NCBI RefSeq assembly: GCF_022682495.2
Contig: NC_071393.1
Coordinates: forward strand, 104,054,304 to 104,118,303
Length of the DNA stretch: 64,000 nt
Direction: 5' to 3'
Source: Desmodus rotundus
Lineage: Eukaryota > Chordata > Mammalia > Chiroptera > Phyllostomidae
A program made the position numbers and the translations under genes. This document shows positions 48,917 through 60,829 of this stretch, piece after piece. Numbering within the stretch: position 1 is the stretch's first letter; every line of letters starts with the position of its first letter. The notes under the pieces are model-generated. The model saw nothing but the letters and a program-made list of their open reading frames with translations, did no database searches and was not told where the DNA came from.

Positions 48917-49052
48917 CCCTGGCCAGGAGGCTTAGTTTGTTGTAGCACCATCCCGTACACCAAAAGGTCATGGGTTTGACCCCAGTCAGGGCACATGCCT
49001 AGGGTGTGGGTTCAATCCCCAGTTGAGGCACATAGAGGAGGCAAGTGATCAG

Positions 49053-49101
<49 letters not shown>

Positions 49102-49132
49102 ATCAATAAATATATCCTTATGTGAGGATTAA
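48917..49132 (+). mobile_element. VES SINE (bat tRNA-derived)
   Basis: It begins GCCCTGGCCAGGAGGCTTAG, includes CCCGTACACCAAAAGGTCAT, a pol III box B-like GGTTTGACCCC and AGTCAGGGCACATGCCTAG. A (TC)n run of about 40 bases (49057-49098) and an A-rich tail follow. Flanking duplications at 48899-48916 and 49133-49150 agree at 17 of 18 bases. VES elements are restricted to bats (established knowledge), so this is the main lineage marker. Box B differs from the tRNA consensus GGTTCGANTCC, so present-day transcription is doubtful. Confidence 0.93.
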
Positions 49133-49159
49133 AAAAATTTGGATATGGAGAAACTCAGG

Positions 49160-49524
49160 CTGAAAACCAATGTTTGGGACTTGCCACATATTGATGGAAG
49201 GTAGTTGTAGTCCAAAAGCTTCAGGTTCAAGACTCAGGAACAACTGATGTTTCAAGTTCAAAGGTGGGAAATAAAAAACCATGAGTCAGGCAGGAGGAAT
49301 TCCCCCTTACTCACAGGAATGTCTGCCTTTTTGCTGTGTTTAGACCTTCAACTGGTTGCATGAGGGCCACTCACACTAGGGAGGGCAATCTGCTTTAGTC
49401 AGTCTACTCGTCCAAATGTTAATCTCATCCACAAACACTCTTACATCCACTCAGAATAATGTTTGACCAATAGTGTGGGCAGCACAAGGCCCAGTCAAGT
49501 TGACACATAAAATTAACCATCACA
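49160..49524 (+). mobile_element. LTR-like repeat, 3' part
   Basis: CTTCAACTGGTTGCATGAGG, GGAGGGCAATCTGCTTTAGT, AATGTTAATCTCATCCACAA and AGTTGACACATAAAATTAAC with a CATCACA end form the 3' half of a common mammalian LTR-type repeat. Family unassigned. Confidence 0.65.
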
Positions 49525-49865
49525 GAATGAGGCTAGACAAGACCACAGTCATAATGCCAAAGAACTCCAACAGTTAAATGCCAGGCAGACGAGACAGAAA
49601 GGAATGGCCAGAGGGGCTCAGCCAACTAGACTGTCCATGAAAATCAACCCAATAGTTCCAAGTGTTTATGAGGACATTTCCAGTCTCCACTGATCAAGTC
49701 CTTTTTCCAGGCACAGCCAAACCCACTGGCCCACTGCAGAGGTGCCCTGCAGACCACTGCCTTCCCATTCAGGCCTGAGGGAGTCCTGCATGGGGGGCCT
49801 GAAGCACCGATGAAACACTGCCCTAGAAGCCATCCTCAATCAAGAGAGCCACAAGTTGGCAGTTA

Positions 49866-50343
49866 TGTTAGCTTCCTGTCGCTGCTATTGCAAATTTAAT
49901 GGCTTAAAACAAGACAATTCTGTTATCTTATATTTCTGGTCAGAAATCCAAAATCAGACTCACAGATTAAAAGTCAAGGTGTCATTGGGGCTGGTTGCTT
50001 CTGCAGGCCCCGGGGAGAATCTGTTTCCTTGCCTTTTCCAGGTTCCAGAGGCTGCCTACATTCCTTAGCTCAGGGTCTCTTCCTCTTTACTTAAGGCCAA
50101 CAGCATAGCACTTCAAATCTTTTCTCTCTCTAAGCTCTGCTTCCTTTGTCATATTTTCTTCTCTGACTCTAACCCTCCATTTCTTTTTTATAAGGAACTC
50201 TTGTGATAATCTTCCCCATCTCTAGGTCCTTAACTCAATCTGCAAAGTTCTCCCTTTGTAAGGTAGTGTGTTCACAAGCTCTGTAGATTAAGACATGGAC
50301 ATCTTTGTGGGGTGGGGGAAGCATTATTCTGCTCACCATACCA
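49866..50343 (+). mobile_element. Old solitary LTR-like repeat
   Basis: It opens TGTTAGCTTCCTGTCGCTGC, continues ATTTAATGGCTTAAAACAAG, GGAGAATCTGTTTCCTTGCC and CTGACTCTAACCCTCCATTT, and ends near CTGCTCACCATACCA. It aligns by eye along its length with the copy at 7115-7622. Confidence 0.7.
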
Positions 50344-53300
50344 GGTAAATTCCCCCAGTTTTCCCCACCCTTGAGGTGTGTTCCATGCAGCATCTCAGAG
50401 AATCCCCAGCAATAATCCACTCAGGAACACCGCCTTCACTGTCTCTCCTCCCACCCCGTCTCACTTCCTCATTCCCTCATCATGCGTCCTGGCTCAATTC
50501 CCCCCAAAATCTTCTCACACGCCAAGCCAGACTCAGGATCTGCTTTTAAGGAGAAACCAAGCTAAGACACTAGTCTAATTCTGCTACCACATAGGCCAGC
50601 CTACCCTTTGCCATACCAATTTTATTTATTTGCTACATTAAAACAAACTCTCAAAACAAAAAGAAGGGGCAAGGAAGACAGGTAAACTGGTCAAGTTCAA
50701 GGCAGATGCCATCTCCATTTATCTAAGTTAATTCTAACTGAAGGATGTTAGGCTACCTAAATTTATAAAATATACATTTTCCATACAGCATTGTATAAGT
50801 TGTATTTCATAGATGGTTCCATTTAGCTCACATTCAATTTTGAAAAGGTTAGAAATACAGTCTCTTTAATAATCAAATTTTCAACATCACTTATATCTTT
50901 AATAATGTAGGAAACTTGATTTTTATTTTAATCAGTGAAAAGAGAAATGTATGTTCCACTTAAATAAAAAATTAAATGTCAGAACATAGTCTTTTGGTCA
51001 AAGCATATATAAATTTCAATTACAATATTTCTAGAGTATTAATGAATAAATGGAGACCAGTTATTTCATTCTTCCTTGTTTTTTAACCATCAGGGCCTCT
51101 CCTAGCCCAAGAAACAGACAGAGCTTTCATCCAACTTACATAATACATTTAAGAATAATAAAACTTACCAAGTTTTAAATATTGTCTGCATGTTTTCTAA
51201 AGAACCTTGAGTTTTTTCATCTACGGATTATTCTTTAATGATGCTAAATTTACCTGCTTTCAAATCACACAGAAACCCCATCTACAATCATTTGCTCTTC
51301 ACATAATTACAGAACAGCAAGTTCCCAATGAATAGAATGACCTATTTCTCTGCATAAGGCTAAGTGAACAGTAACTGTGCATCTAAGAAGCAATTAATTC
51401 TGAAAGCTCTGCCCTGATATTCACAGAGAAGGGTACCCAAAGCTCAGACACCCTAATCTCAACTTTCAAGTGATATTAAGTATGCCTTTGGCTAACTGCA
51501 AGCTACGAATGATGCTAGATACCTACCAGCACGACGCAAAGAGCAGATCTCGCGATCGACTGTACATCTTGCCAGCGTCATGTACTATTGCTAACCGTGC
51601 TGACAAACCATACACTCCATGGCTACCACCTCTAGTGAGGAGAAGGCTGTTATAAACTTCAACCACATGGAACTACAAGGTGTATAAATGAAGAAGGGTG
51701 TGTTTCTTACTTCTCCCAAAAAGAGAACCACGAGACCCAACATTGCTCACCAGGGGAGAAAACAACTTGTCTACGTTCCTTCTCTATACCTGATGGTGAG
51801 AAAAAAAGCCACCAACAATGAAAAGTCACTGTGCTTTGCCTAAGACAGCCTTGAAAACCCTGCTGAGCACAGGTTTCTGGTCTTTGGTTTTGCATTCAGC
51901 AGCATCACCTCCGCACATGAAAGGCATCCTGACTCACCATCACAGGTCTCTCTTCGTATCTGCACTACCCAACATTCAACCCGTTGGTGAAAAAGAAAAT
52001 AGTTTGGTATTCAGGTTTTATTTTTAATAGAAAGCTTACTGCTTCCTGTCCTGCAGTATCAGCAGGCTTCCAGCGCAAAGTCAAGTTTGCATGTGTTGCC
52101 TGCCAGATCCACTGAATCTACAATTTGCCATCTCAAGATATATGTGAGGCTTCAACAACCATAAAGTCCATCAGCCCTTCCTGTAGTCCCCCATTATCAA
52201 TTTTATGTAAAATTATAGACTATTTCAGCTTTAAGACAAGGTTGCAGTGCACCCCTCTCATTTATATAAATTTGGGGGCTTCCACTGATTAAAGTCATGG
52301 CCTGATTGTAGGGGGAGGTAAAGAGAAGACGGCTATTGGCCAAGTAATCCTGAAGTCCCATGTTCACTGACATCTTTTATCTAAACTTTCTGACATGACT
52401 CTACACAATGCACATGAAACCCACGGCCCTGGTGCCATGGCTCAGCCAACTGATGAAATCAACGGGAAGTGAAGAGCTGGATGAGTCCCAAAAGGTGTCC
52501 ACAGCAGTTTCAGGGGTTCCCTCCCAAATTCCACTTACCAGTTCATAATGTGCCACTCCTCATAATAAATAATGGGCAAATAGCTGCACCCCCCAGAGAA
52601 ATTCAGGCAAATCTTTGGTTTAAAACACCTGAATATCATAGTTAATATTCAAAGGTAGAGCTTTTCTGCCATCTTAATGGATGACTTCAAAGCAAAGTTT
52701 CCCTGAGCTCTTGATCCTCAGGGAAGAAAACCTAAATGTTTCCCCACACCACTATAGGTCGGCTGCTGAACACTCTCAGTCTCCACCCTTTTACATTCTT
52801 TAGGTAAAGGTTGCACGTGCTCCCTGGGAGCAGCTGTTCAATTGCATGGGGGAAACTTTCTATGAAGGTAGTAGAGCCACTCTCAATGTCCTTACTCTTA
52901 TCATGTCAAACCAACTCCTATTTTGCCAGGTTCATGCGATGCTAACCCTCCTGTATGTGATCTGCGATTTTTTATGTGAACTTATTTTTTAGTGGAGGTT
53001 GTTTTTCACCAAGAAACCTGTGCATCCTGCACTGTAGAAGTGTCCCTGCAGAGAGCGGTTTCGTGTTTGCTTGTGCTGAGCCCACCAGGGGGTTCGCCAC
53101 CCCGAACAGGGTGGTATGTTAATTTCTGAGTTACAGGTTCTTTATGACCAAGGCAGGCCTGGGGCTTCAATGCCTTTTTTCTCTCCCACTCAGAGCCCCA
53201 GGAAGAAAGACATTCCCTTGCTGTTTCTCCGGCTTGTGGGCAGTATTTTTTAGACCCCATCTCATGGGGTGGGAAGGGAAGCTTTTCCAGACTGCCTTCT

Positions 53301-53629
53301 CATGCAGGGAAGTTCCTGCTCCCTGCCCTAAACCAGCCCAAATCTATGTCCCTTGATCCCACATCGGTATCACACTCCACCCCTCACCCTAGTGTCTACA
53401 CGGGGTCCAGTGTTCCCCGAAGACATCTCAGCCTCAGCTAAGGAAGCTTCTTGTTGGGTCTCAAGTTGCCACCTTCAGAAACAATGGCTTTCCTTCCAAG
53501 CTCAGTTGCATATTTTAAAATTTTGTTTTAATTTATGCATAATTTCTCTGTAACAGAGGTGGAAATCCACACTCAGTCCACCATGCTGCAAGAACTGGAA
53601 ATGTAGACTCAACTTCTAACCAGGAATTT
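50344..53629 (-). other. ARMH4: ARMH4 intron, no supported feature
   Basis: This is AT-rich unique sequence. A 28-base splice-bounded stretch at 51169-51196 (minus strand) is discussed as a weak exon candidate. Nothing else is recognised. Confidence 0.3.
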
Positions 53630-53965
53630 TGGGGTTTTTTTATTTATTGAGGTAAAATTTACATAAACTAAAAATGGCTACTTTAAAGTTACAATTCAGT
53701 AACATTTGGCACACACAATGTTTCATAACCATCACCTCTATCTCCTTCCAAAATGTTTGATTACCCCAAAAGGAAACCCTCTACCCATTAAGCAGTTACT
53801 CTCTATTCTTCCCTCTCTCTAGCCCCTGGCACCACTAATGTGTTTTCTATGTCCACAGACTTACCGATTCTGGATATTTTATATAAATGGGGGTGCACAA
53901 TATGTGACCTTTTGTGTCTGGTTTCTTTCACTTAGCATAACCTTTCAAAGGTTCATCCACGTAGC
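53630..53965 (-). repeat. L1M 3' UTR fragment, reverse orientation
   Basis: TTATTGAGGTAAAATTTACA, ATAACCATCACCTCTATCTC and GTTTCTTTCACTTAGCATAA are the reverse complement of an L1M 3' UTR. Confidence 0.8.
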
Positions 53966-53969
53966 AGTA

Positions 53970-54050
53970 AATACACACATAGTCAACAGCACATGAAAAG
54001 ATGCTGAATATCATTAGTTATTTGGGAAAGGCAAGTCAAAACCATAGTGA
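53970..54050 (+). repeat. L1 ORF2-end fragment, left half of an interrupted L1
   Basis: CAGCACATGAAAAGATGCTG then AATATCATTAGTTATTTGGG and GGCAAGTCAAAACCATAGTG is standard L1 text. It resumes after the HAL1 insertion at 56648. Confidence 0.8.
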
Positions 54051-56647
54051 AGCTTCCAGTCAAGATGGCAGCATAGGTAAATACAGCTCACCTCTTCACA
54101 CAACCACATTAAAATTACCACTAAATTATAGAACAACCACCACTCAGAACTGGCAGAAACTGAGTTGAATGGAAGTCTGACAACTACGGAATTAAAGAAA
54201 TCACATCCATCCAGACTGGTAGGACAGGTGAAAAAGACACAGAATGGGCTGGTCCAAAATCCACATGTGGTGGATAAAAATTTGAGAGGAATATCTTGGG
54301 AGCAAGGAGTCCCAGCCCCAAGCCAGGCTTCCCAGCCCAGGGTATCAGCGCCGGGAAGATACGTCCCCATAACATGTGGTTGCAAAAACAAGCAGGGATT
54401 GAGTTGGTAAAAAAAAAAAAAACAAACCTCTGAAGTCCCAAGCAGTTCCTCTTAAAGAACCCACACACAGACTTAATCAGACTCACTCCCTCTGAGCTCC
54501 AGCACCACAGTAGCAGCTTGAAAGGCACCGATAGCATACAGGAAGGGACAGAAGTGGCTGGCTTCAAAGCAAGAGCTGGGGGACAGCTTTCCCCCAGACA
54601 AAAAGGTGGGCAGAGCCACAGAGCCTGCAGGCGAGTGCCATATCTGAGACTCCATCAGCCTGACTGTTTGCCCCATCCTAGAGAGCCCCTGAGGCTCCAT
54701 CCCACCCAACTTACAGCTGTTGACAGTAGCTTTTCCATATGAATGGCTGGTCTAGACTCATGCTTCACCACTTCCTAAATCATTTCAAACAATCAACAGC
54801 TGGCCCCAGAGAGCCTGCAGTCCCTATAGTTCCTGCTAAGTGTCCCCAGGCACTTCACCAGCAGCAGCCAGACTACAGTCACAGCTTGGATTCACCTGGG
54901 AATCACCAAGCCCAGCACAAGTAGCAGCCATCTCAGATTGCAATATAGCTCAGGCAGGGTGGCCCCAGGCAAAACGCAGGTGGAGACTGACCTTGGCCTG
55001 CAGCACCTGGGAAACCCCAGAGCCTAGGCACCCAGGGGACAGCTACAGATGGTGGTCCACGTCTGAGCACCACCATCCTGCCCTTGCATAGCTGATCCTC
55101 CTCAGAGGGTGGCAGTTGGTGGTAGGTGGTCACAGCCAATCCTTGATTGGGTAAATCTCTCCCATTCACCTGCCAACAGCATCCAAGGCTCAACTACAAG
55201 AGGAGGTTATACTCAGCCCGCAAGCAGGTCACATCTGGAGTACCCAGCTTGGGTGACTGAGAGGCTGTGCCACTGGACCCTACAGGACACTTACTGTGTT
55301 AGGCCATGATATCAAGGCAGGGAGTCATAGCAGCTCTATCTAATACTTAGAGACAAACACAGGGAGGCTGCCAAAATGAAGAGACAAAGAAACATGGCCT
55401 AAATGAAAGAATAGATAAAAACTCCAGAAAAACAGCTAAACAAAATGGAGATAAGCAATCTATCAGATGCAGAGGTCAAAACACTGGTTATAAGGTTGCT
55501 CAAGGAACTTAGTGAGGACCTCAACAGCATAAAAAAGATCCAGTAAGAAACAAAGGATACACTAATTAAAATAAAGAACAATTTACAGAGAAATAACAAT
55601 AGAGTGAATAAAGCTGAGAAGCAAAACAATGATATAGAACATAAGGAAGGAATAAACAACAAATCAGGACAAGAAGAAAAAAGAATCCAAAAAAATGAGG
55701 ATAGTATAAGCAGCCTCTGGGATAACTTCAAATGTTCCTACATTTGTATCATGGGGTGCCAGAAGGAGAAGAGAAAGAACAAGAAATGGGAAATCTGTTT
55801 GAAAAAACGATGAAAGAAAACTTCCCTAATTTGGTGAAGGCAATAGACATGCAAGTTCAGGAAGCACAGAGAGTCCCAAACAAGATGGATACAAAGAGGC
55901 CTACTCCAAGACACAGCATAATTAAAATGCCAAAGGTAAAAGATAAAGAGAGAATCTTAGAAGCAGCAAGGGAAAAACAGTTAGTTACCTACAAGGGAAT
56001 TCCCATAAGACTGTCAGCTAATTTTTCAAAAGAAACTTTGCAGGCTAGAAGGGACTGGCAAGAAATATTCCAAGTCATGAATAGCAGGGACCTACAGCTG
56101 AGATTACTCTACCCAGCAAAGATATCATTTAGAATCAAAGGGCAGATAAAGAGCTTCCCAGACAAGAAAAAACTAAAGAAGTTCATCATCACCAAACCAT
56201 TATTGTATGAAATGTTAAAGAGACTTATTTAAGAAAAATAAGGTAAAAACTATGAACAATAAAATGGCAATAAATACATACCTGTCAACAATTGAATCTA
56301 AAAATAAACTGAGCAAACAAGAAGAACAGAGATGGAAACATGGATACAGAGAGCATTTTGATGGTTGCCAGGTGGGAGCAGTGTATAGGGGGATGGGTGA
56401 AGAGGTGCAGGGATTAAGAAGTACAAATAGGTAGTTACAGAATAGCCATAGGGAAAGAGCAGTATAGGAAATGGATTAGCCAAAGAACTTACATGCATGA
56501 CCCATGGACATGAACAATGGTTGGGGATTGCCTGAGGGAGTGGGGGGTGCTGGGTAGACAGGGAGAAAGAGGGAAAAATTGGGAAAACTGTAATAGCATA
56601 ATCAGTAAAGTATAATAAAAAAATTAAATTTAATTTAAAACTTTTTT
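54051..56647 (+). mobile_element. Older full-length HAL1 nested in an L1
   Basis: It starts AGCTTCCAGTCAAGATGGCA, has a roughly 1.3-kb 5' UTR, a broken ORF1 and a short 3' UTR ending CTGTAATAGCATAATCAGTA with an A/T-rich tail. There is no ORF2. The target duplication is visible as 13-mers at 54038-54050 and 56648-56660 matching at 10 of 13 positions, all three differences being transitions. It split an older plus-strand L1. Confidence 0.85.
55394..56232 (+). pseudogene. HAL1/L1 ORF1 pseudogene
   Basis: The start region aligns with the intact copy at 19537, but codon 3 is TAA instead of CAA (55400-55402). Another in-frame stop lies near 55545, and there is a frameshift around 55740, after which the frame reads on to 56232. 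The 3' part is longer than in the intact copy: it keeps the segment DKERILEAAR...VMNSR (49 residues) that the 19537 copy has lost, and ends LYEMLKRLI. It is a useful reference for what the younger copy lost. Confidence 0.85.
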
Positions 56648-57120
56648 AAAGTCACAGTGAGACACTACTTCACATCTACTAGGAAGGCCATAATGGGGGG
56701 GGGGGGAATATGTAGAGAATAACAAGTGCCACAAGGATATGGAGAAACTAGAACCCGCATCCATTGCTGGTAGAAATGTAAAATGTGCAGTCAGTGTGGA
56801 AAACAATTTGGCAGTCCTCAAAAAATTAGACACAAAATTACCGTGGGACCCCACAATTCCACTCTTAGGTATATGTACCCAAAAGAATTGAAATCCAGTC
56901 CTCAAACAAATATTTGTCCCCTAATGTTCATTATAGGACTATTCACGACAGCCAAAAGGTGGAAACAATTCAAATGTCCAAAACTAATGAACGGATAAAA
57001 AATGTGGCATATATATACAATTATATACAACGGACTATTACTAAGCCATAAAAGGAATGAAATACTGATCCTTACTACAACATAAATAAATCTTGAAAAC
57101 ACTATGCTAAGTGACAGAAG
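56648..57120 (+). repeat. L1 ORF2-end/3' UTR, right half of an interrupted L1
   Basis: ACATCTACTAGGAAGGCCAT, GGATATGGAGAAACTAGAAC, TGGCAGTCCTCAAAAAATTA, GAATTGAAATCCAGTCCTCA and ACACTATGCTAAGTGACAGA are standard L1 text. A run of 12 G interrupts it at 56695-56706. Confidence 0.85.
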
Positions 57121-58324
57121 ATGGGGTACTATGTGAACCCCCCTGGAAGCTGGAGGTTCCACAGAAAAGGAAAAGGATGGGATTCATATCTCATCCACAA
57201 ACTCAACTCATTGTGTCTCAGACTCCACGTTACACCCACCTGTTCCACTCCCAGTTAGAGCAAACACCCAAGTCAGCCTGCCTGGATAACTAGAAAACAG
57301 ACATCCTCTTTCTTTTATTAAAAAATACAAAAATATAAAATTTCCCACTAGATTATTTCTCTGGAGTAATCATAAAATGTATAAAGTCTACCTCTAAGCA
57401 AGAAGCACAGGAGCCAGAAGCAAAGTCTTACTTAGATTTCTTATTTGATATGTTTTCATTCAATTAGCAGAAGAATCCAACATCTTTTGAGTATCTAATA
57501 GGTACCAAGTACTGTGTCAGAAAATATCTATAAAGCCTTGTGTACTTAGGAATTAAAATGAAGACTGCAGTTATGTTTCAAAAAGAGGAACAGAAATTGA
57601 ATTGTATTTTTTCAGCAGACATAATTAAATCCCAGAGCTCTGAGCATCAATTAGACTAGAAATAAAATCTGATTATCCCAAAGACTCATTTCCATGCAAA
57701 CACTTTTGTGAGTTGTCTAACTGTGCATGGCCTTGAATTGGCCATCAACCAAAATGGATTTGTTTTTACCTAGTGACAAAAAACCCTTGAACCCATTTAT
57801 GAGTTACTTATGAAGAAGCAGCCAGTGAGCCTTCATTTAAACGCAAAATAACGATCTACGTTATTTAATAATAAGTTGATTTTCTTCTTAATGTAGAAGT
57901 CTAAAGGCCATCAATGCTAAGTAACAAATGCATGCTAAGAGAACCTAACTGGACAACATCCACTTTCTCCATGGTCCAAACTTATGGAGAAATGTGGCTC
58001 CAAGATTTACATGAGAGGTTTCACGTTCACACAGAACCATCTGCAATAGGCTTCAGAGAGAACTACAGCTACTGTGGTGAACACCTTAACTCTAAGAAAG
58101 ATGCTTCCAAAATTTAATGCAGTTTATGATACACTAACAAACTGAAAGTCAAGACCCAGTCATTCACACAGAGCCAGAAAGAAATCAAACAAGAATAACT
58201 TGGATATTCTTCCTGGGCATTGTTTTCATAGGAAGCTGCAGTCATTTTTCATCTTAGTACCACAAGAGCCTCCCTTGTTTCTTTCCAAGCAATAGTTTTG
58301 AAAGGCAATCCCTAGTTAAAGCCC
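57121..58324 (-). other. ARMH4: ARMH4 intron, unique
   Basis: This is AT-rich unique sequence. No exon with matching phase or named repeat is recognised. Confidence 0.3.
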
Positions 58325-58745
58325 CTTTAAAGCTTCCTATTGCCTTCAGGAAAAAGTCGAAGCTTCTTCACCTGGCTCACAAGGTTGCATGATTTCAGTT
58401 CATACAACAAGCTAAGCGTACCTCTCCTCCAAATCTTCACACTTACTCTAACTTCTGTCTCCACCTCCTACTCTCCCAAGTTACTCCTAGTCACACTCTA
58501 GGGTGTATTACAGGGAAGTCTGTTCTGACCCCCTACACTAGCGCCCTCTCCTGGGGCACTGAGAGCCTCCTGTCGCTCTCACCCGCCACGTGGTAATACA
58601 GTCGTGAATGTTCTTATTTAATGAGTGCCCTTCCTGTTAGCCAAGAAAACTCTCTGAGGTAGAGACTGTGTCTGTCTTGCTAACTGATGTAGCTCCAGCA
58701 ACACAGAGCCTGGCACATGGGGGATGCTCACCGTTGAATTAATGG
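58325..58745 (+). repeat. L2 LINE 3' fragment
   Basis: GCTTCCTATTGCCTTCAGGA, AAGGTTGCATGATTTCAGTT, CTCTGAGGTAGAGACTGTGT and CACAGAGCCTGGCACATGGG are the usual L2 3' order. Confidence 0.75.
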
Positions 58746-58969
58746 ATCATCTTCCATGATAATATGCTCTTGTGAGGTCTGGTGCCGGTTTACACATTTG
58801 GAGCCAGGTAATTGAGCTAATATGTTTAATATGGTCCTACTGAACACTACCTGCAGGAGGACTTCTTAGCCCTTTTTGTGCCGTGAGCCCCTCAGTCAGA
58901 CGAAGATTATGGACCCCTTCTTGGAATAATGTTAAATGTTTATTAAAATGACTGAAATACAGGAACTAC

Positions 58970-59097
58970 TATAAAGGACACATGGACAAAACCAAGGGGG
59001 AGGGCAGAGGTGGGGTTTGGCTGGGGAAGGGAGAAAATGCAGACAACTGTAATTGAACAACAATAAAAAAATAAATAAAATCTTTAAAAAATAAAAA
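58970..59097 (+). mobile_element. Truncated bat L1 3' end
   Basis: CACATGGACAAAACCAAGGG, a purine-rich stretch, then CAGACAACTGTAATTGAACA and an A-rich tail form a heavily 5'-truncated L1. It abuts the Tigger1 sequence. Confidence 0.7.
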
Positions 59098-59844
59098 GAT
59101 GTGGAGGTAGACGACAGTGATATTGATGAATCTGACCCCGTGTAAGCCTAGGTTAATGTGTGTGTTTGTGTCTTAGTTTTTCACAAAAAGTTTAAAAGTA
59201 AAAACAATAAAAAAGATTTTAAAATAGGAAAAAACTTATAGAATAAGGATATAAAGAAAGAAAATATTGTTGTATAGCTGTACAGTGTGTTTTTGTTTTA
59301 AGCTGTGTTGTTATAAGAGTTTAAAACTTTTAAAAATTAAAAAGATTACAAAGTATAAAGTCACAATAAGCTAAGCCGAATTTATTAATGAAGAAAAATT
59401 TTTTATGAAGTTAGAGTAGCCTAAGTGTACAGTGCATACAAAAGCCTACAGTAGTTCCAGCAGGCCGAGGACGTGACAGCACTCCTGCGCTCACCACTCA
59501 CTCACTCACTCACCCAGAGCAACTGCCCCTCCTGCAAGCTCCATTCGTGTAAGTGCCCCATGCAGGTACACACCTTTTAATACTTGACACCATATTTTTA
59601 CTGTACCTTTCCTAGGCTTAGATATGTTGAGATGCAGACCACTGCATCTCACTGTGTTACCACTGTGTTATGATTGCCTACAGTGTTCAGTGCAATAACA
59701 CACGTACAGGTTTGCAGCCTGGGAGCAGAGGCTGTGCCACCCAGCCTGGTCCTGAGTTCCGCCACCTTGGTTTCGCTCAGTGCGCTCCGTGATCTCACAG
59801 CGACGCAGTTCTCAGGACGCCTGTCCCTAAGCGACACATAGCTG
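59098..59844 (+). mobile_element. Tigger1 3' end with the transposase C-terminal codons
   Basis: The first 48 bases read DVEVDDSDIDESDPV and a TAA stop (59143-59145), the acidic end of a Tigger transposase. The long AT-rich 3' non-coding region follows (AGAATAAGGATATAAAGAAA, TAGCCTAAGTGTACAGTGCA, CACTCACTCACTCACCCAGA). It ends at a decayed terminal repeat (CCTAAGCGACACATAGCTG). Tigger elements are ancient pogo/mariner-type DNA transposons. Confidence 0.8.
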
Positions 59845-59895
59845 TCTATGTGCAGACCCCTTTTACAAGATAAAAGTTCTTAGGATTCTCTAGCT

Positions 59896-60086
59896 CAGGG
59901 GTGACAAACTCATTTTCACCAGGGGCCACGTCAGCCTCGCCGTTGCCTTCAAAGGGCCAAAATAATTTTAGGACTGTATAAATGTTACTACTCCTTAATT
60001 GTTAAGGAGTTGAAATTACACTTGGCCCTTTGAAGGCAACCGCGAGGCTGAGGTGGCCCCTGGTGAAAATGAGTTTGACACCCCTG
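59896..60086. mobile_element. Palindromic hAT MITE, 191 bp
   Basis: It starts CAGGGGTGACAAACTCATTT and ends AATGAGTTTGACACCCCTG. Almost the whole element is an inverted repeat: the left arm CACCAGGGGCCACGTCAGCC matches the right arm GGCTGAGGTGGCCCCTGGTG, with the turn at TACTCCTTAATTGTTAAGGA. Flanks CTCTAGCT (59888-59895) and CTCTAGCA (60087-60094) agree at 7 of 8, an 8-bp duplication as made by hAT transposases. No coding capacity. Confidence 0.88.
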
Positions 60087-60094
60087 CTCTAGCA

Positions 60095-60829
60095 CTAATA
60101 AATTATTTTTATTATAATTTTACTTAAAAATACAACTTTAAGCCTAGGTAAAAAGCTTTAATTTGATAGCTCTTTCACATGACTAGAAAACCAAAACAAA
60201 TTACAAAATTATGTGGAATCTCAGTAAAATCTAAACTGACAGCACCGGTCTCTATGTGGCTGCCGCACTGACTGCCCCAGAGCTGATCCCTGACAGCGTG
60301 GCGGGCTCAGGCCACAGGCCGCCCGCCAGGAACTCTGCTCCCACTGCTCTGCCCTCCAAAAGCCACAGCCGGAAGTGCCTTCCCACAGCCTGTCTCAATG
60401 TCCCGGCCTTCGCTGCGGGAAAACGTGATCACCCATCCAACGCAAACGCAGGCTGTCCAGCCATGTGGGTTGCCCAGCTATACAGTCATCCAAATCATCT
60501 AAAATGTGTCTATGCCCTCGTGTGTTCACATCTTCATCCAAACATGAGCAAAGACTTAGAATTTCTCATAATAAACTTGCAGAACTCCTTTTGATAAACC
60601 TTTATCTAATCCATATGCCTGCCTTTGGAGCAATGTTAGAATTCAGTGAATGTGGGCTTCAATTTCCTGGTCAAGTTACCACTACACTGTGCTTACTATA
60701 CAGAGACACTAACCTTAGTTGAGTTCTGATAATCCACTACCATCGGACCAGCCAAGCTTACTTACAGCAAATACACTGTTGGAAGCTCGTTGTATGGACT
60801 ACTTGTTTACTCCTCATAACAGCCATGAA
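60095..60829 (-). other. ARMH4: ARMH4 intron with a small CpG-richer patch
   Basis: Bases 60245-60430 are richer in CpG and GC than their surroundings (GGCGGGCTCAGG, CCGCCCGCCAGG, GCTGCGGGAAAACG). No repeat or exon is recognised. Confidence 0.3.

Noticed and set aside
49057..49098. Free-standing (TC)n microsatellite
   Set aside because: It is the usual pyrimidine tail of the VES SINE rather than a separate feature.
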